Assembly: GCA_017311185.1 (NCBI GenBank)
Contig: JAESUZ010001519.1
Location: 372,001-436,000, forward strand
Direction: 5' to 3'
Source of the DNA: Proteles cristata cristata
Lineage: Eukaryota > Chordata > Mammalia > Carnivora > Hyaenidae
Length of the DNA: 64,000 nucleotides
Shown piece after piece: positions 32,217-44,643 of the stretch (positions within the stretch are counted from its first letter, which is position 1; the number at the start of each line of letters is the position of its first letter). Position numbers and translations under genes: made by a program. The notes under the pieces were generated by a model. That model did no database searches, was not told where the DNA came from, and was given only the letters and a program-made list of their open reading frames with translations.

Positions 32217-33253
32217 GGGGGATTCTCTGAGGAGAGAAAAGATGGAAAAAAAAAGACCAAAGAAACAAAGACTAGAAAGGACCAGAGAACAGCCTCAGAA
32301 ACTCCAACTCTCCAGGAAACATAATGGGAATAAATTCCTATCTTTCAGTACTCATACTAAACATCAATGGACTAAATGCTCCAATCGAAAGACATGAAGA
32401 CATAGGATAACAGAATGGATATGAAAACAAGATTCTTCTACATGCTCTTTGGAAGAAATCACTTCAGACCTAAAGACACCTTCAGATAGAAAGTAAGGTG
32501 ATGGAGAACCATCTGTCATGCTAATGGTTGACAAAAGAAAGCCAGAGCAGTCATACTTATATCAAACAAACTAGATTTTAAAATAAAGGCAGTAACAAGA
32601 GATGAAAAAGGGTATTATAATTAAGGGGTCTGTCCATTAAGAAGACCTAACAATCATAAACACTTATGCTCCAAATGTGAGTGCACCCAAATATATAAAT
32701 CAATTAATCACACACATAAAGAGACTCATTGACAATAATATCATAATAGTAGGAGTCTTCAACATCCCACTTACAGCAATGGACAGATCATCTAAACAGA
32801 AAATCAACAAGGAGACAATGGCTTTGAATGACACACTGGACTGGATGGACTTAACAGATATATGCAGAACATTTCATCCTAAAGCAGGAGAAAACACATT
32901 CTTCTCAAGTGACATGGAATGTTCTCCAGAATAGATCACATCCTAGGGCACAAATCGGCCCTCAACAAGTACAAAAAGATCAAGGTCATACTGTTTGTAT
33001 TTTCAGACCAAAACACTAGGAAACTCGAAATCAACCACAGGAAAAAATGTGGAAAAATAACAAATACTTGGTGACCAAAGAACATCCTACTAAAGAATGA
33101 ATGGACTAAGAAATTAAGGAGGAAATTAAAAAGTACATGGAAGCCAATGAAAATGATAACACCACAGCCCAAAACCTCTGGAATACAGTACAGGCAGTCA
33201 TAATATGGAAGTAAAAAGTAATTCAGTCCTTCCTAAAGAAGGAAGAAATACAC

Positions 33254-33318
33254 AACCTAACCTTAGATATACAACCCAACTCTAAACAACCTAACCTTAC
33301 ACAACCTAACCTTACACC
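33254..33318. repeat. Small CCTAACCTTA minisatellite in ORF2
   Basis: acaacctaaccttacac is repeated about three times with variation (acaacctaacctta, aaacaacctaaccttac, acaacctaaccttacac). It is absent from the matching region of the other L1 copies here, so it expanded locally. Confidence 0.8.
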
Positions 33319-33501
33319 TTAAAGAGCTGGGAAAAGAACTGCAAATAAAACCCCAAACCAGGAGAACACAGGAAATAATAAAGATCAGAGCAGAAATCAA
33401 TGCTATCGAAACCAAAACCAAAATAAAAACAGATCAATGAAACCAGGAGCTTGTTCTTTGAAAGATTTAAAAAAATTGATAAACCCCTAGCCAGTTCGAT
33501 C

Positions 33502-33523
33502 AAAAAAAAAAAAAAAAAAAAAA
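33502..33523. repeat. A22 homopolymer in L1 ORF2
   Basis: Uninterrupted run of 22 A at a spot where L1 ORF2 normally has a shorter A-rich lysine codon stretch; a frame-breaking slippage site. Confidence 0.95.
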
Positions 33524-35838
33524 GGAAAGGACCCAAATTAATAAAATCAAAAATGAAAGAAATCACAACCAACACAGCAAAAATACAAACAATAATATGA
33601 GAATATTATGAGCAATTATATGCCAATAGAATGGTCAATCTGGAAGAAATGAACAAATTCCTAGAAACATATAAACTATCAAAACTGAAACAGGAAGAAA
33701 TAGAACATTTGAACAGACCTGAAATCAGTAAAGAAATCAAATTAGTAATTAAACATCTCACAAAGAACAAGATTCTAGGGCCCGATGGCTTTCCAGGGAA
33801 ATTCTACCAAACATTTAGAGAACAGTTAAAACCTATTCTCTTGAAGCTGTTGCAAAAAACAAACGGAAGGAAAATTTCCAAACTCTTTCTACAAAGCCAG
33901 CATTACCTTGATTCCAAAACCAGGCAGAGACCATACTCAAAAGGAGAACTATAGACCAATTTCCCTGATGATCATGGATGAAAAAATCCTCAATAAGATA
34001 TTAGTAAACTGGATCCAACAATACACTAAAAATATTATTCACCACAACCAAGTGGGATTTATACCTGGGATGCAGGGCTGGTCAATATCTTCAAAACAAT
34101 CAACGTGATACATCACATCAATAAAAGAAAGGACAAGAATCACATGATCATCTCAATGGATGCAAAATACAGCATCCTTTCTTGACAGAAACCCTCAAGA
34201 AAGTAGGGATAGAAGGATCATACCTCAAAATCATAAAATTCGTGTGTGAAAGGCCCAATGCTAATATCATCCTCAATAGAGAAGAACTGAGACCTTTTCC
34301 CTTAAGGTCAGGAACATTACAGGGATGTCCACTCTCGCCACTGTTATTCAACATAGTATTAGCAGTCTTAGCCTCAGCAATCAAACAATGCAAAGGAATA
34401 AAAGGCATCCAAATCAGCCAGAAGGAAGACAAGCTTTCACTCTTTGTGGATGACATGATACCCTACATGGAATTCCCAATAGATTCCATCAGAAAAATTG
34501 CTAGAACTGACTCATGAATTCAGCAAAGTACCAGGATGTAAAATCAATGTGCAGATACTAGTTGCATTCCTATATACCAATATGAAGCAACAGAAAGAGA
34601 AATCAAGGAATTGGTTCCATTTACAATTACACCAAAACCCATAAAATACCTAGGAATAAATCTAACCAAAGAGGTAAAAATTTTCTACCCTGAAAACTAT
34701 GAAAAAATTGAAGACACACAATAAATGGAAAAATATTCCATGCTCCTGGATAGGAAGAACAAATATTGTTAAAAGGCCAGTACTACCCAAAACAGTCTAC
34801 ATATTCAATGCAATACCTATAAAAAAAAAAAAAAACCACCAGAATTTTTCACAGAGCTCAAACAAACAATCCTAAAATTTATATGGAACCAGAAAAGATG
34901 CCAAATAGCCAAAGTAATCTTGAAAAAGAAAACCAAAGCTGGAGGCATCACAATCCTGGACTTCATGCTGTATTACAAAGCTGTAATCATCCAGAGAGTA
35001 TGGTACTGGCACAAAAACAGACACATAGATCAAAAGAACAGAGTAGAGAACCCAGAAATTGACCCAGAAACATACGGCCAACTAATCTTTGACACAGCAG
35101 GAAAGACTATCCAATGGAATAAAGACAGTCTCTTCAGCAAATGGTGCTGGGAAAACTGGAGAGCAACATGCAGAAAAATAAACCTGGACCCCTTTCTTAC
35201 ATCATACAAAAAATAACCTGAAAATGGGTGAAAGACCTAAATGTTAAGACAGGAAGCCATCAAAATCCTAGAGGAGAAAGCAGGAAAAAACCTCTTTGAC
35301 CTTGGCCATGGCAAATTCTGACTCAGCTCGTCTTGAGAGACAAGAGAAGCCAAAGCAAAAATGAACTATGGGGACCTCATCAAAAATAAAAAGCTTCTGC
35401 ACAGTGAAGGAAACTCAGCAAAACTAAAAGACAACCGACAGAATGGGAGAAGATATCTGCAAATGACATATAAGATAAAAGGTTAGTATCAAAAATATGT
35501 AGAGACTTTATCAAACTCAACACCCATAAAACAAATAATCCAGTGAAGAAATGGACAAAAGACATGAATAGACACTTCTCCAAAGAAGTCATCCAGATGG
35601 TGAACAAAAACATGAAAAAATGCTCAACATCACTCATCATCAGGGAAATACAAATCAAAACCACTATGAGATACCACCTCACACCTGTCAGAATGGCTAA
35701 CATTAACAACTCAGGTAACAACAGATGTTGGCAAGGATGTGGAGAAAGAGGATCTCTTTTGCACGGTTGGTGAGAAAGCAAACTGGGTCAGCCACTCTGA
35801 ACAATAGTATGGAGGTTCCTCAAAAAATTAAAAATAGG

Positions 35839-35918
35839 CATGGAGGAAGGCACTTGTGGGAATGAGCACTGAGTGTTATGTGGAAACTAATTTAACAATA
35901 AACTATTTGTAAAAAAAA
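35839..35918 (+). mobile_element. Ultra-short L1 3'-end insertion nested in L1
   Basis: Only about 65 bp of L1 3'UTR plus an A-tail: gaggaaggcacttgtgggaatgagcactgagtg...caataaactatttgt then A14. It interrupts ORF2 of the host L1 and is bounded by a perfect TSD, aaaaaattaaaaatagg (35822-35838 and 35919-35935). It contains AATAAA. Confidence 0.94.
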
Positions 35919-36495
35919 AAAAAATTAAAAATAGGAACCACCCTATTACCCAGCAATTGCACTACTAGGTATTTATCCAAGGGATACAGGTATGCTATTC
36001 TGAAGGGGTACATGCACCCCAATGTTTGTAGCAGCACTATCAACAATAGCCAGAGTATGGAAAGAGCCCAAATGTCCATTGATAGATGAATGGATAAAGA
36101 AGATGTAGTATATATATACAATGGAGTATTCCTTTGCAATCAAAAAGAACAAAATCTTGCCATTGCAACTATGTGGATGGAAGTAGAGGGTATCATGCTA
36201 AGTGAAATAGTCCGAGAAATACAAATATCATATGACTCCACTCATATGAGGATTTTAAGATACAAAACAGATGAACATAAGGGAAAGGAAGCAAAAATAA
36301 TATAAAAACAGAGAGGGAGACAAAGCATAAGAGACCCTTAAATATAGAGAACAAATAAAGAGTTGCTGGAGGGGTTGTGAGAGGGGGGTGGGCTAAATGG
36401 GTAAGTGGAATTAAGGAGTCTACTCTTGAAATCACTGTTGCACCATGTGCTAATTTGGATAGAAATTAAAAAATAAATATATTATTAAAAAATAA

Positions 36496-37975
36496 ATTAT
36501 AAAATCACTATTATTAAATGGAGGTGACAATAAAAGAGTGATTGAGACAATAATAGCAATTGTTAATAACCAATGCTAATCCTGTGATGAGAGGCAAAAA
36601 TAAAGTCCCCTTTTATGTCCTATAGACCTTCATTTAGTTTAAATAAATTATTACAATAGATGACAAAAAAAATTCTTTTTCAATTTAGTTATATTGTGAC
36701 TCTGGTAGCATTTGTATAATTTGTTTTTATCTCTAAGACTTTAGGAAAAATTAAAAAAAAATTTATTATTACCATAGACAATAGAAGCCATGATCTCTTC
36801 CAAACTTTAAGACATTTATTAATGTATTCAATAATGTATGCATTCATTTAAGGTGCATATTATCTATACTTATATGCACTTACTATTTGAGGCTTTGGGT
36901 AAACAATAATAAATAAGGCAAATACAGACCCTAGTCTCAGCTGACAATTATGCAGGGAAGACAGAGATGAACAGAACTATAAATTAAATCTAATAAATAA
37001 AATATGATATAGAGCAGTGCAGGTTTTATAAGAACAGATGTTGAGGGTGAGGCTCCTAATCTATTTTAAGACTTAGGAAAGACTGTTCTGTAATGTGACA
37101 GATGGAATTGGAGGGTGAATACATAATTTTGAAGAGGAAAAGAAAGAGAAAAGATATATTTCAGGGAAGGTAGTTGATTTATTTTGTGCCAAAGGAGGAA
37201 AATGCTTACCTAATCCATAAGGAGACCATATGCTGAAAAGGGAGCCATGAAGACAGATGAAGAAAGGTGAACACAACCAGAGAGCTAAAGTAGACTTCTG
37301 AATTAGAAGGGGAGAGAGATGATGGCAGAAAAGGCTGAGGAAATACACAATGGTTTCTAGATAGAAGATTTTGAAAGTCACCACTGGGGGACTTGGACTT
37401 TGACATGGGGACAATGAATGGATAACCGCACAAGGTTTCTACAGGGAATGACAACATTTGAGAGTGCAAAGATTGGCTTCATGGGGAGGAAGACTGGGTG
37501 CAAAGACTCTGACCAATTCAAATGCTGGGGCAGAGATCAAAGTGCAACCTGAAGGATGTAAAGGACTGAACAAATTGAACTATTTGAATGTAGTAGTATG
37601 TGGACTTGGTTAGTGATACGCAGAAATCACCAAGAGGGAAATATGAAGGATAAATACCACATCTTGCATCTTGGGACACTTAATCAATTGTGTTACATTT
37701 ACTGACATGAGCAACATTGGCAGTGAAATATGTTTCACAGAAAGTATGTTTATATTATGATGTGATGAAAATAGTTTAAGAAATTTATGATTGTAGGGAA
37801 GACATGGCAGTAATTATGGAAGATGATGTCAGAGAAACTTCATGTTTTTAAGATAGGGAAGATTTGGGTTTGTTTCAATATTGGTGGAAGAAATCAGTGG
37901 AGTACAGAGATGTTAAAGAGGAGAAGGAAAAAATAGAAGTCAGACCAGAGGTACAAGGATTAGTTTCTTTCTTTA

Positions 37976-38006
<31 letters not shown>

Positions 38007-38538
38007 CCCAACAAAACCAAAGTCCAGGGATTTAGGAATTTCCCTCCTAAAGTTTTTGCTTTCTTTATTAAGTAGAAGGAAGATCATCTTATCAGGGTCA
38101 GACAGCAAGGGAAAATGAAAAAATGGAAATTTTAAGAGAGAAGAAATTGCATAATATGGTAGCAAGAGGACCAGAAATATAATGTATCAGGGAACTATCA
38201 TAAGACTGTAAGGCCATGTTGAGATTCCAACTGAGCATAATAATCATGAATATTATAATAGTAACAGTTTGTGTTGTCCTATTTTGTTGCTTAGTCCAGT
38301 AATCTGCAGAGCTAGGGACAGGACTGGGTAAGAGTCAGATGAGCTCATCCATGGTTGGGATTTTATTCGGAAAATGAAACAAAAAAGACCTTTCTTAAGA
38401 GCACTCAAGGTATTCATCCAAGGGGGTTTGGAGTTCTTGGCTAATCGTTCTTATTCACATAGAAGGTGCATACAATCAGGAATATAGTGAAAGGGAGAAA
38501 GGAGGGGAGTCAATGGACTGATGTATTGAAACGCTTTA
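36496..38538. other. Two-kilobase low-repeat stretch
   Basis: No young repeat except an (AAAAC)n tract. 36880-37050 (ggctttgggtaaacaataataaataagg ... gacagagatgaacag) resembles an ancient mammalian interspersed repeat I cannot name. Antisense frames of 80-113 codons (37073-37469) are Ser/Phe-rich and have no domain. No gene is supported. Confidence 0.45.
37975..38008. repeat. (AAAAC)n microsatellite
   Basis: Five to six caaaa units following seven A; simple repeat. Confidence 0.95.
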
Positions 38539-38556
38539 AGAAATGGGTTTATTGAG

Positions 38557-38674
38557 GTGCTCCTGGGTGGCTTGGTCAGTTAAGCATACAACTCTTGATT
38601 TTGGTTCAGGTCATGACCTCATGGTTTGTAGTTCCAAGCCTGCATTGTACTCTAGCACTGTGGAGCCTACTTGG

Positions 38675-38717
<43 letters not shown>

Positions 38718-38789
38718 CCTCCCTGCCCCTCTCCTGATTATGCATGTGCATGTACTTTCTCTCTTTCAAAATAAACATTAAAAAAAAAA
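38557..38789 (+). mobile_element. CAN SINE with (TC)n expansion
   Basis: Older-type copy (tgctcctgggtggcttgg, gcatacaactcttgatttt) with (TC)n at 38677-38714 and A-tail. TSD agaaatgggtttattgag (38539-38556) / agaaatgggttcactgag (38790-38807). Confidence 0.95.
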
Positions 38790-38807
38790 AGAAATGGGTT
38801 CACTGAG

Positions 38808-40379
38808 AATGATAAAGCAAGTGATATTTAAGGTTTGAAATTCATGATTATATCAGAGAAGTCTGAAATTTTATTTCATAGGTGATACATTTCCAAATGA
38901 GAAGGCACTTGGGATATATCCATGAGAGTTGCCGGAGTGGATTACATACACGATAATGGACAAGTTAGCAAAGAAACCAAGATGCTGGAGGAATTGCCTT
39001 CATGCATCTTAACATCATTCAGATTTGTGGCGGGGCTTAGGTTGAAGGAAGATTCTGAACCAAGTGTCACCCTCTTTGTTACTGAGGGGGAAAGGTCAGA
39101 AAGTGGGGAGAGCACAAAGACAAACAATAGTCAACAAAAAGAAACCACTAAGAAGTAGCCATTTTTATAATGAATGGGGACTGGATCATCTAAACTAGCA
39201 TGAAACACACTCATCCCACCCAATATTTGTTGAGGGAGAGGAAGACAAGCATGAAAAGAGGGAAAGAGCATCTTCCTCTTGATGGTGCAGCAGAGGAAAT
39301 GGTGCCTCCGGATGAAGTTATGTTTCAATTAAGGCCAAGAAGTGTTGGAATTATTTACAGAAAAGGATAGTTTCTTGACTACGGACAAGAGTTAGAGTTG
39401 GAAGAATGGAAAGGAAAGACGGAGTGAAAAGCTGGGCCAGGAAAGAGTGCTGTATTTTTCCAGTGTTATAAAGTTAGTTCTTTTATAATGTGAAGAGAGA
39501 TGACTGGTTTCTAAATTTGCCAGATTTATTCGATCCAGAATTTGATGTTTTGAGAGGATCTGGCAAAATGATCTTGATTCTTATAGACTTCAACGTATCT
39601 AAGTTTCTCTACATGACATGGATGCATGTAAAATGCCAAGCTCTTTATAACCTCCCCGACTTAGATTTATACACATTGTCAAATCAGAATCATGTGAGAA
39701 AGTATTAGGCAAAATAGGTTTCTGTCTTTGAATTTCCAAATTCTGGCAAGGGCCACTACCCTCCTTCCCCAGTACCCTCTCCATACTTTCATGGACTTGC
39801 TGCTACAAAAAAAGACATTTAAGAAGGATTTTGATACCTGTCTTTTGTACAACACTATGAATGTGTGTCAAATGGTGATTTTGCTATCGCATGTAGCACT
39901 GTTTTAATGACTAAAATAGAACACCACATTTTGATCTCCATTATAAGTGTCCCCTATTGTACTCATTTGCAAAAAGTTATAACCAAGAACAAAGGTTATG
40001 TATTAAAAATGAACTCTTTACATAGATATATTCTGTACATTGGTACACATTGTGTTGATATATTTGACTCTATTTCTTGCATCTTCCTTGTTTCCTATTC
40101 ACTTTTTGCCCTTTACATCTTCTTTCCAGGTTTATTCTCTATCTAGGTACTGGAAAGTTCTGGGGCACTCTTGTATTCTTACAGTCACCATAACATGTTT
40201 ACCAACTATATTCAATCTATATTTTCTAACAACGTAAAGAACCATTATTATAAATATATAAGATTTTTTTCTAAAAAAAAAAAAAGACTCAAAAAACTTG
40301 CTACACCCTACCCAAGTCCCCAATACAGTGTTTATTAACATCCTACAGATTTTCTAATTCGAAATCACTTTTATGAGTC
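38808..40379. other. Low-repeat stretch, no gene seen
   Basis: About 1.6 kb with no recognised interspersed repeat. An A13 run at 40274-40286 stands alone. Short frames (38922-39158 plus, 39865-40146 plus) lack signatures. No promoter, exon or RNA gene is seen. Confidence 0.5.
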
Positions 40380-41308
40380 TTCATTCCTATGTAATGCCAT
40401 TTCTACTTTCTTAAAATTATAATTTATAGATACATTATTCTAGATTTAAATTTAACTACTTTTAAAGTGTATCGATCACTTGGACTAAACTGGAGACAAT
40501 CCCTTGTATTTAGAATCTTCCCATGTGCCTCTCCTTATTTACATTTCTCTCCATGCCACCAAACATGTAACCCATACCCTGAATTCTAGGATAATCATTC
40601 CACTGATTTTTAAATGATTTAGTCAATGAATGTATTTGTAAACAATATATTGTCCAACTTGGCCTGCTTTTTAATATTATATAAATGGAATTATACCCTA
40701 AATATATATTCATTGACAACTTGCTTCTTTCATTTAATATTATATTTTTCAGACTAATCCCTGTTGATGTATTTAGTTACCTGTGACTCTTTCACTGAAA
40801 GCTTCACGGCTCCAGAGTATTCCACTGTATAAATAAGCTGCAGTGAATTTACCATTCTTCTTTTAATTAATATTATATTTTTACCGTACCATACCACAAT
40901 AGTACCATAACATTTTACCATTACTGTGATATTCTATTTTTACCATGTATATTTTACGATGCTTCTTTCATTTAATATTATATATTTTTTAAGCAAATTT
41001 TTCATTCTATTGTGGGATTACTTCTGGTTTGAGGCAACTGTGAGCAATTTATCTATAAACATATTTGTACATGTCTCCTGTATAACATGTGTAACCTAAA
41101 TAGGTAAATGCTAAGCCATTTTTCACTAAAGTAGTACCTATTTACATCCCCCTAGGAGTTACTCAGTTTCTTCTGTTCTATCATCTATGCAATAATACAC
41201 TTTCACAATATATATTTTTCCAAAGTAATTGGTATAAGATGCAATCTTGTTAAACTATGCATCTCCCCAACTCCATATAAGGTTACATATTTAAAAAATA
41301 TTCTCCTC

Positions 41309-41526
41309 GGGGCGCCTGGGTGGCTTAGTCAGTTAAGCGCCCGACTTTCGCTTAGGTCATGATCTCACGGTTCGTGGGTTCGAGCCCCGCATCGGGCTCT
41401 GTGCTGACTGCCAGCCCCGAGCCTGGAGACTGTTTCAGAGTCTGTGACTCCCTCTCTCTCTGACCCTCCCCTGCTCACGCTGTCTTTCTCTCTCTCCTAG
41501 AAATAAAAAAAAATCTTAAAAAAATT
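41309..41526 (+). mobile_element. SINEC_Fc-type SINE, young subfamily
   Basis: Complete copy with young markers and tcctagaaataaaaaaaa tail. TSD aaaaaatattctcctc (41293-41308) / aaaaagtattctcttg (41527-41542), two differences. Confidence 0.96.
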
Positions 41527-42102
41527 AAAAAGTATTCTCTTGGGTTTTCTTAATGATTCATAAGGCTTAAAATATATTTATAAGTTATACATTTTATAAA
41601 TACGCTTTCATAATTTATTTTATTTTTATAGCTTAATAGTTGTGTCATTTAATAAACAGAAGTTCTTAATTTTACTTTTCTAAAATTGAACAATTCTTTC
41701 CTTTATGGTTTATACTTTTTATATTTTGTTTAAGGAATGATTCCCTACCTGTAAGATTACAAAATTAATTTCTTGTAGAAAAGATTAAGTGTTTTGACTT
41801 TACACTTAGGCCTTTAATATACTTAAATCTGTCATTTTTTATGTTATTCAAATGTTCCAGAAAAGTTTATTGTACAGTATCTAGGATGCCTGCTTAGTCA
41901 TAAATCAAATGTATGCACATCTGCATTAGTCTATTTTTGAGTTCTTCATCTTCTATTCATTTTTCTTTTCCAGTAAAATGCCACATTGTTTATTTACTCT
42001 AGGTTCATAAGAAACTTTTTGAACTCTTCAGGCAAATATCTTCATTTGTTTTCATTCATTTCTAATATTTGCTTTCATTCATTTCTTCTATAATCTTGAA
42101 TT

Positions 42103-42124
42103 TGTGTGTGTGTGTGTGTGTGTG
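42103..42124. repeat. (TG)n microsatellite
   Basis: Eleven TG units, uninterrupted. Confidence 0.95.
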
Positions 42125-42272
42125 ATTTCATAGAAATTTAAGAATAAGCATCTTAAGTGTCCCAAGGAAAATTCTGCTGAGATTTTGATTTGCTTACTTT
42201 GTATCTATAATACAATTTGTAGAGAAATGACATTTTTACAATATTTAGTCTTCCAATTTAAAACAGTGGTAT

Positions 42273-42325
42273 ACACTATATGTTAACTAACTTGGATTTA
42301 AATTTTTAAAAAATCAACAAAAAAT
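42273..42325 (+). mobile_element. Ultra-short L1 3'-end insertion
   Basis: About 50 bp: cactatatgttaactaactt...tttaaatttttaaaaaat, the extreme 3' end of a carnivore L1 with an A-rich tail. TSD aaaacagtggtat (42260-42272) / aaaactgtggcat (42326-42338), two differences. Inserted in the ancient antisense L1. Confidence 0.85.
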
Positions 42326-43270
42326 AAAACTGTGGCATATTTTTTGCCATTTACCTAGGATTTCAATTTATTTCAATAAAGTTATATAATGATTTCATTA
42401 ATGGTTATTCACAGTGGTTTAGTTTTTCATGTTTTCAAAAATATACACTTGAAAATGTTATTTAAAAAACTATATTCAAATTTCATTGATATATTTATTT
42501 GTCCATACTGGTTTTACATCTATCAGCATACTTACTAAAGTTTTGTTATAGATTCTGTCTATATTTATCGATAGTTTCTAATATACTTTGTAGGAATATA
42601 ATGATGTCATAAAGATGATAACAGATGAACATTTGTATTCATGGTATTTCTTTATATTGCTATGCTGTAGAAGATACACCCTGAAGTGTAATGTTGAGTA
42701 GAACTGGTGTTAGTGGTCATCCTATCTTGTTATAGATCTTTAAAGAATCCTTTCAAAGTTTCAATTAAATGAGGAGTCTGCTACAGGGATTTTAGTAGAT
42801 ATTCTTTATTAGAGTAAATGTTTATTTCTATTGCTAGTTTTGAAATATCCAAAAAAACAGAATTAGCTATATAATTTTATTGAACGCCCTTTCTGAATCT
42901 AATACAATAACACATACAATTTTTCTATCTTGATCTGTTAGTGTGACAAATCACACTTAACTTTCTAAAGTTAAGAGAAAAACTGCACTTCTGAGATTTG
43001 TTAGATTTTCTTCATTAATATTTAGCTGAAGATATTTGCTTCTGTTCATGAGTGAGGTGAGGTCAACCTGTAACCTGCCTTCTCCTTTTGTCCTTGTGAA
43101 ATTTTGTACCAGGGTTTCACTTATCTTATAAAGTGAGTGGGAGACTGTTCTTTATTTTTATGTACTTGGACAGACTTTGTAATTCATTGGAATTAAGTGT
43201 TCCTAAGCTTTGGGTAGGATTTGCCAATCAAATCATATGTGCCTGGAGTTTTCACTGTATGGAGACTTTA

Positions 43271-44258
43271 TTTATTTTTTTAATAGTTTATTGTCAAATT
43301 AGTTTCCACATAACGCTCAGTGCTCATCCCCACAAGTGCCCTCCTCCATGCCCACCCCTCCTCCCCCCCACATCCACCAGTCCTCAGTTTTTGTCAGCAT
43401 TCAAGAGTCTCTCATGGTTTGCCTCTCCCCCTTTCCCCACCATTTCCGCCCTTCTTCTCCCCCTTGGTCCTCTGTTAAGTTCCTCCTAATCCTCCTATAT
43501 GTGGACACATATGATATTTGTCCTTCTCTGCCTGACTTATTTCGCTCAGCATAACACCCTCAAGGTCCATCCACGTTGCTACACATGGCCAGATTTCATT
43601 GTTTCTCATTGCCATGGAGTGTTCCATGGTATAGATAAACCACATCTTCTTGATCCATTCCTCCGATGATGGACACTTAGGCTCTTTCCGTGTTTTAGCT
43701 ATTGTGGAGAGTGCTGCTATGAACATTGGGGTACATGTGCTCCTATGCCTCAGCATTTCTGTATCCCTTGGGTAAATTCTAGCAGTGCTATTGCTGGGTC
43801 ATAGGGGAGTTCTATTGTTAGTTTCCTTAGGAACCTCCACACTGTTTTCAGAGGGGCTGTACCAGTTTACATTCCCACCAACAGTGTAGGAGGGTGCCCG
43901 TTTCTCCACATCCTCGCCAGCATCTAGAGTTCTCTGATTGGCTCATTTTAGCCACTCTGACTGGCGTGAAGTGGTATCTCAGTGTGGTTTTGATTTGTAT
44001 TTCCCTGATGAGGAGCGATGCTGAGCATCGTTTCATGTGTCTGTTGGCCATCTGGATGTCCTCTTTGGAGAAGTGTCTGTTCATATCTTCTGCCCATTTC
44101 TTCACTGGGTTGTTTGTTTTTCGGGCGTGTAGTTTGGTGAGTACCTTGTAGATTCTGGATATCAACCCTTTATCTGATATGTCATTTGCAACTATCTTTT
44201 CCCATTCCGTTGGTTGCCTATTAATTTTCTGGGTTGTTTCCTTTGCTGTGCAGAAGCT
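43271..44258 (-). mobile_element. L1 3' kilobase, 5'-truncated, young
   Basis: Minus-strand insertion with a perfect 15-base TSD tgtatggagacttta (43256-43270 and 44259-44273). The plus strand starts with the reverse of the tail (tttatttttttaatagtttattgtcaaattag), then the 3'UTR and ORF2 C-terminus. A 105-codon minus-strand frame (44165-43848) is intact and contains [19 protein letters not shown] and [14 protein letters not shown]. Length 988 bp. Confidence 0.97.
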
Positions 44259-44338
44259 TGTATGGAGACTTTAAATTACTGTTTCAAATTCCTTGATAAT
44301 GTAAAAATCACCTTTCTTCTCTTGTTCTTTTTTTAAAA

Positions 44339-44417
44339 AAATATATATATATGTATTACATATATATGTATGTACATATATTACATATATATATGTACAT
44401 ATATATGTATTACATAT
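44339..44417. repeat. AT-rich self-complementary tract (TATATG/TACATA)
   Basis: Alternating atatatatgtattacata, tatgtatgtacatat and tatatatgtacatat units; long purine-pyrimidine alternation with inverted symmetry, capable of cruciform extrusion. Confidence 0.85.
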
Positions 44418-44574
44418 AAGTTTATTCATATATTTTTGAGAGAGAGAATCCCAAGCTTGCCTCACCTGTCAACACGGAGCCCAACATAGAGCTCAAACTC
44501 ATGAAGCATAAGACCATGACCTGAGCCAAAATCAAGAGTTGGCCCCATAACCACCTGAGCTACTCAGGCACCCC
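44418..44574 (-). mobile_element. CAN SINE, old short copy
   Basis: Minus-strand copy (tttattcatatatttttgagagagag ... gagctactcaggcacccc). The middle is shortened: the head is intact but the CT-rich region is about 20 bp. The TA-rich tract to its left may be its expanded tail. Confidence 0.9.
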
Positions 44575-44589
44575 TCTTCTTTTGCTCCT

Positions 44590-44590
44590 T

Positions 44591-44641
<51 letters not shown>

Positions 44642-44643
44642 TT
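44590..44643. repeat. (TTTA)n microsatellite, SINE tail
   Basis: About 13 TTTA units directly at the A-tail end of the following SINE. Confidence 0.97.

Larger units (their letters stand above)
32324..36290 (+). pseudogene. L1 ORF2 (endonuclease/reverse transcriptase), broken
   Basis: Start ATG at 32324 reads MGINSYLSVLILNINGLNAP, the expected endonuclease N-terminus, and stops within 30 codons. Endonuclease pieces: 32677-32934 (LITHIKRL, FNIPLTAMDRSS). RT: 33631-33954 and 34182-34517, with [19 protein letters not shown] and FVDD at 34443-34454 in place of FADD. Thumb: 34920-35216. Cys-rich C-terminus: about 35700-36290. A22 and A14 runs and a small minisatellite disrupt the frame. No single domain stays open end to end. 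Confidence 0.92.
29428..36495 (+). mobile_element. Nearly full-length carnivore L1 (inactive)
   Basis: All four parts are present in order: 5'UTR (29428-31100), ORF1 (31101-32216), ORF2 (32324-about 36290) and 3'UTR with the usual G-rich tract (ggaggggttgtgagaggggg at 36370-36389) and A-rich end. Interrupted by a young SINE (31439-31686) and an 80-bp L1 stub (35839-35918). Both frames are broken many times. A TSD is not clear (cataaattctaag before, aataaattataaa after). Confidence 0.92.

Noticed and set aside
34148..34456. 102-codon minus-strand frame
   Set aside because: Shadow of L1 ORF2 on the opposite strand.
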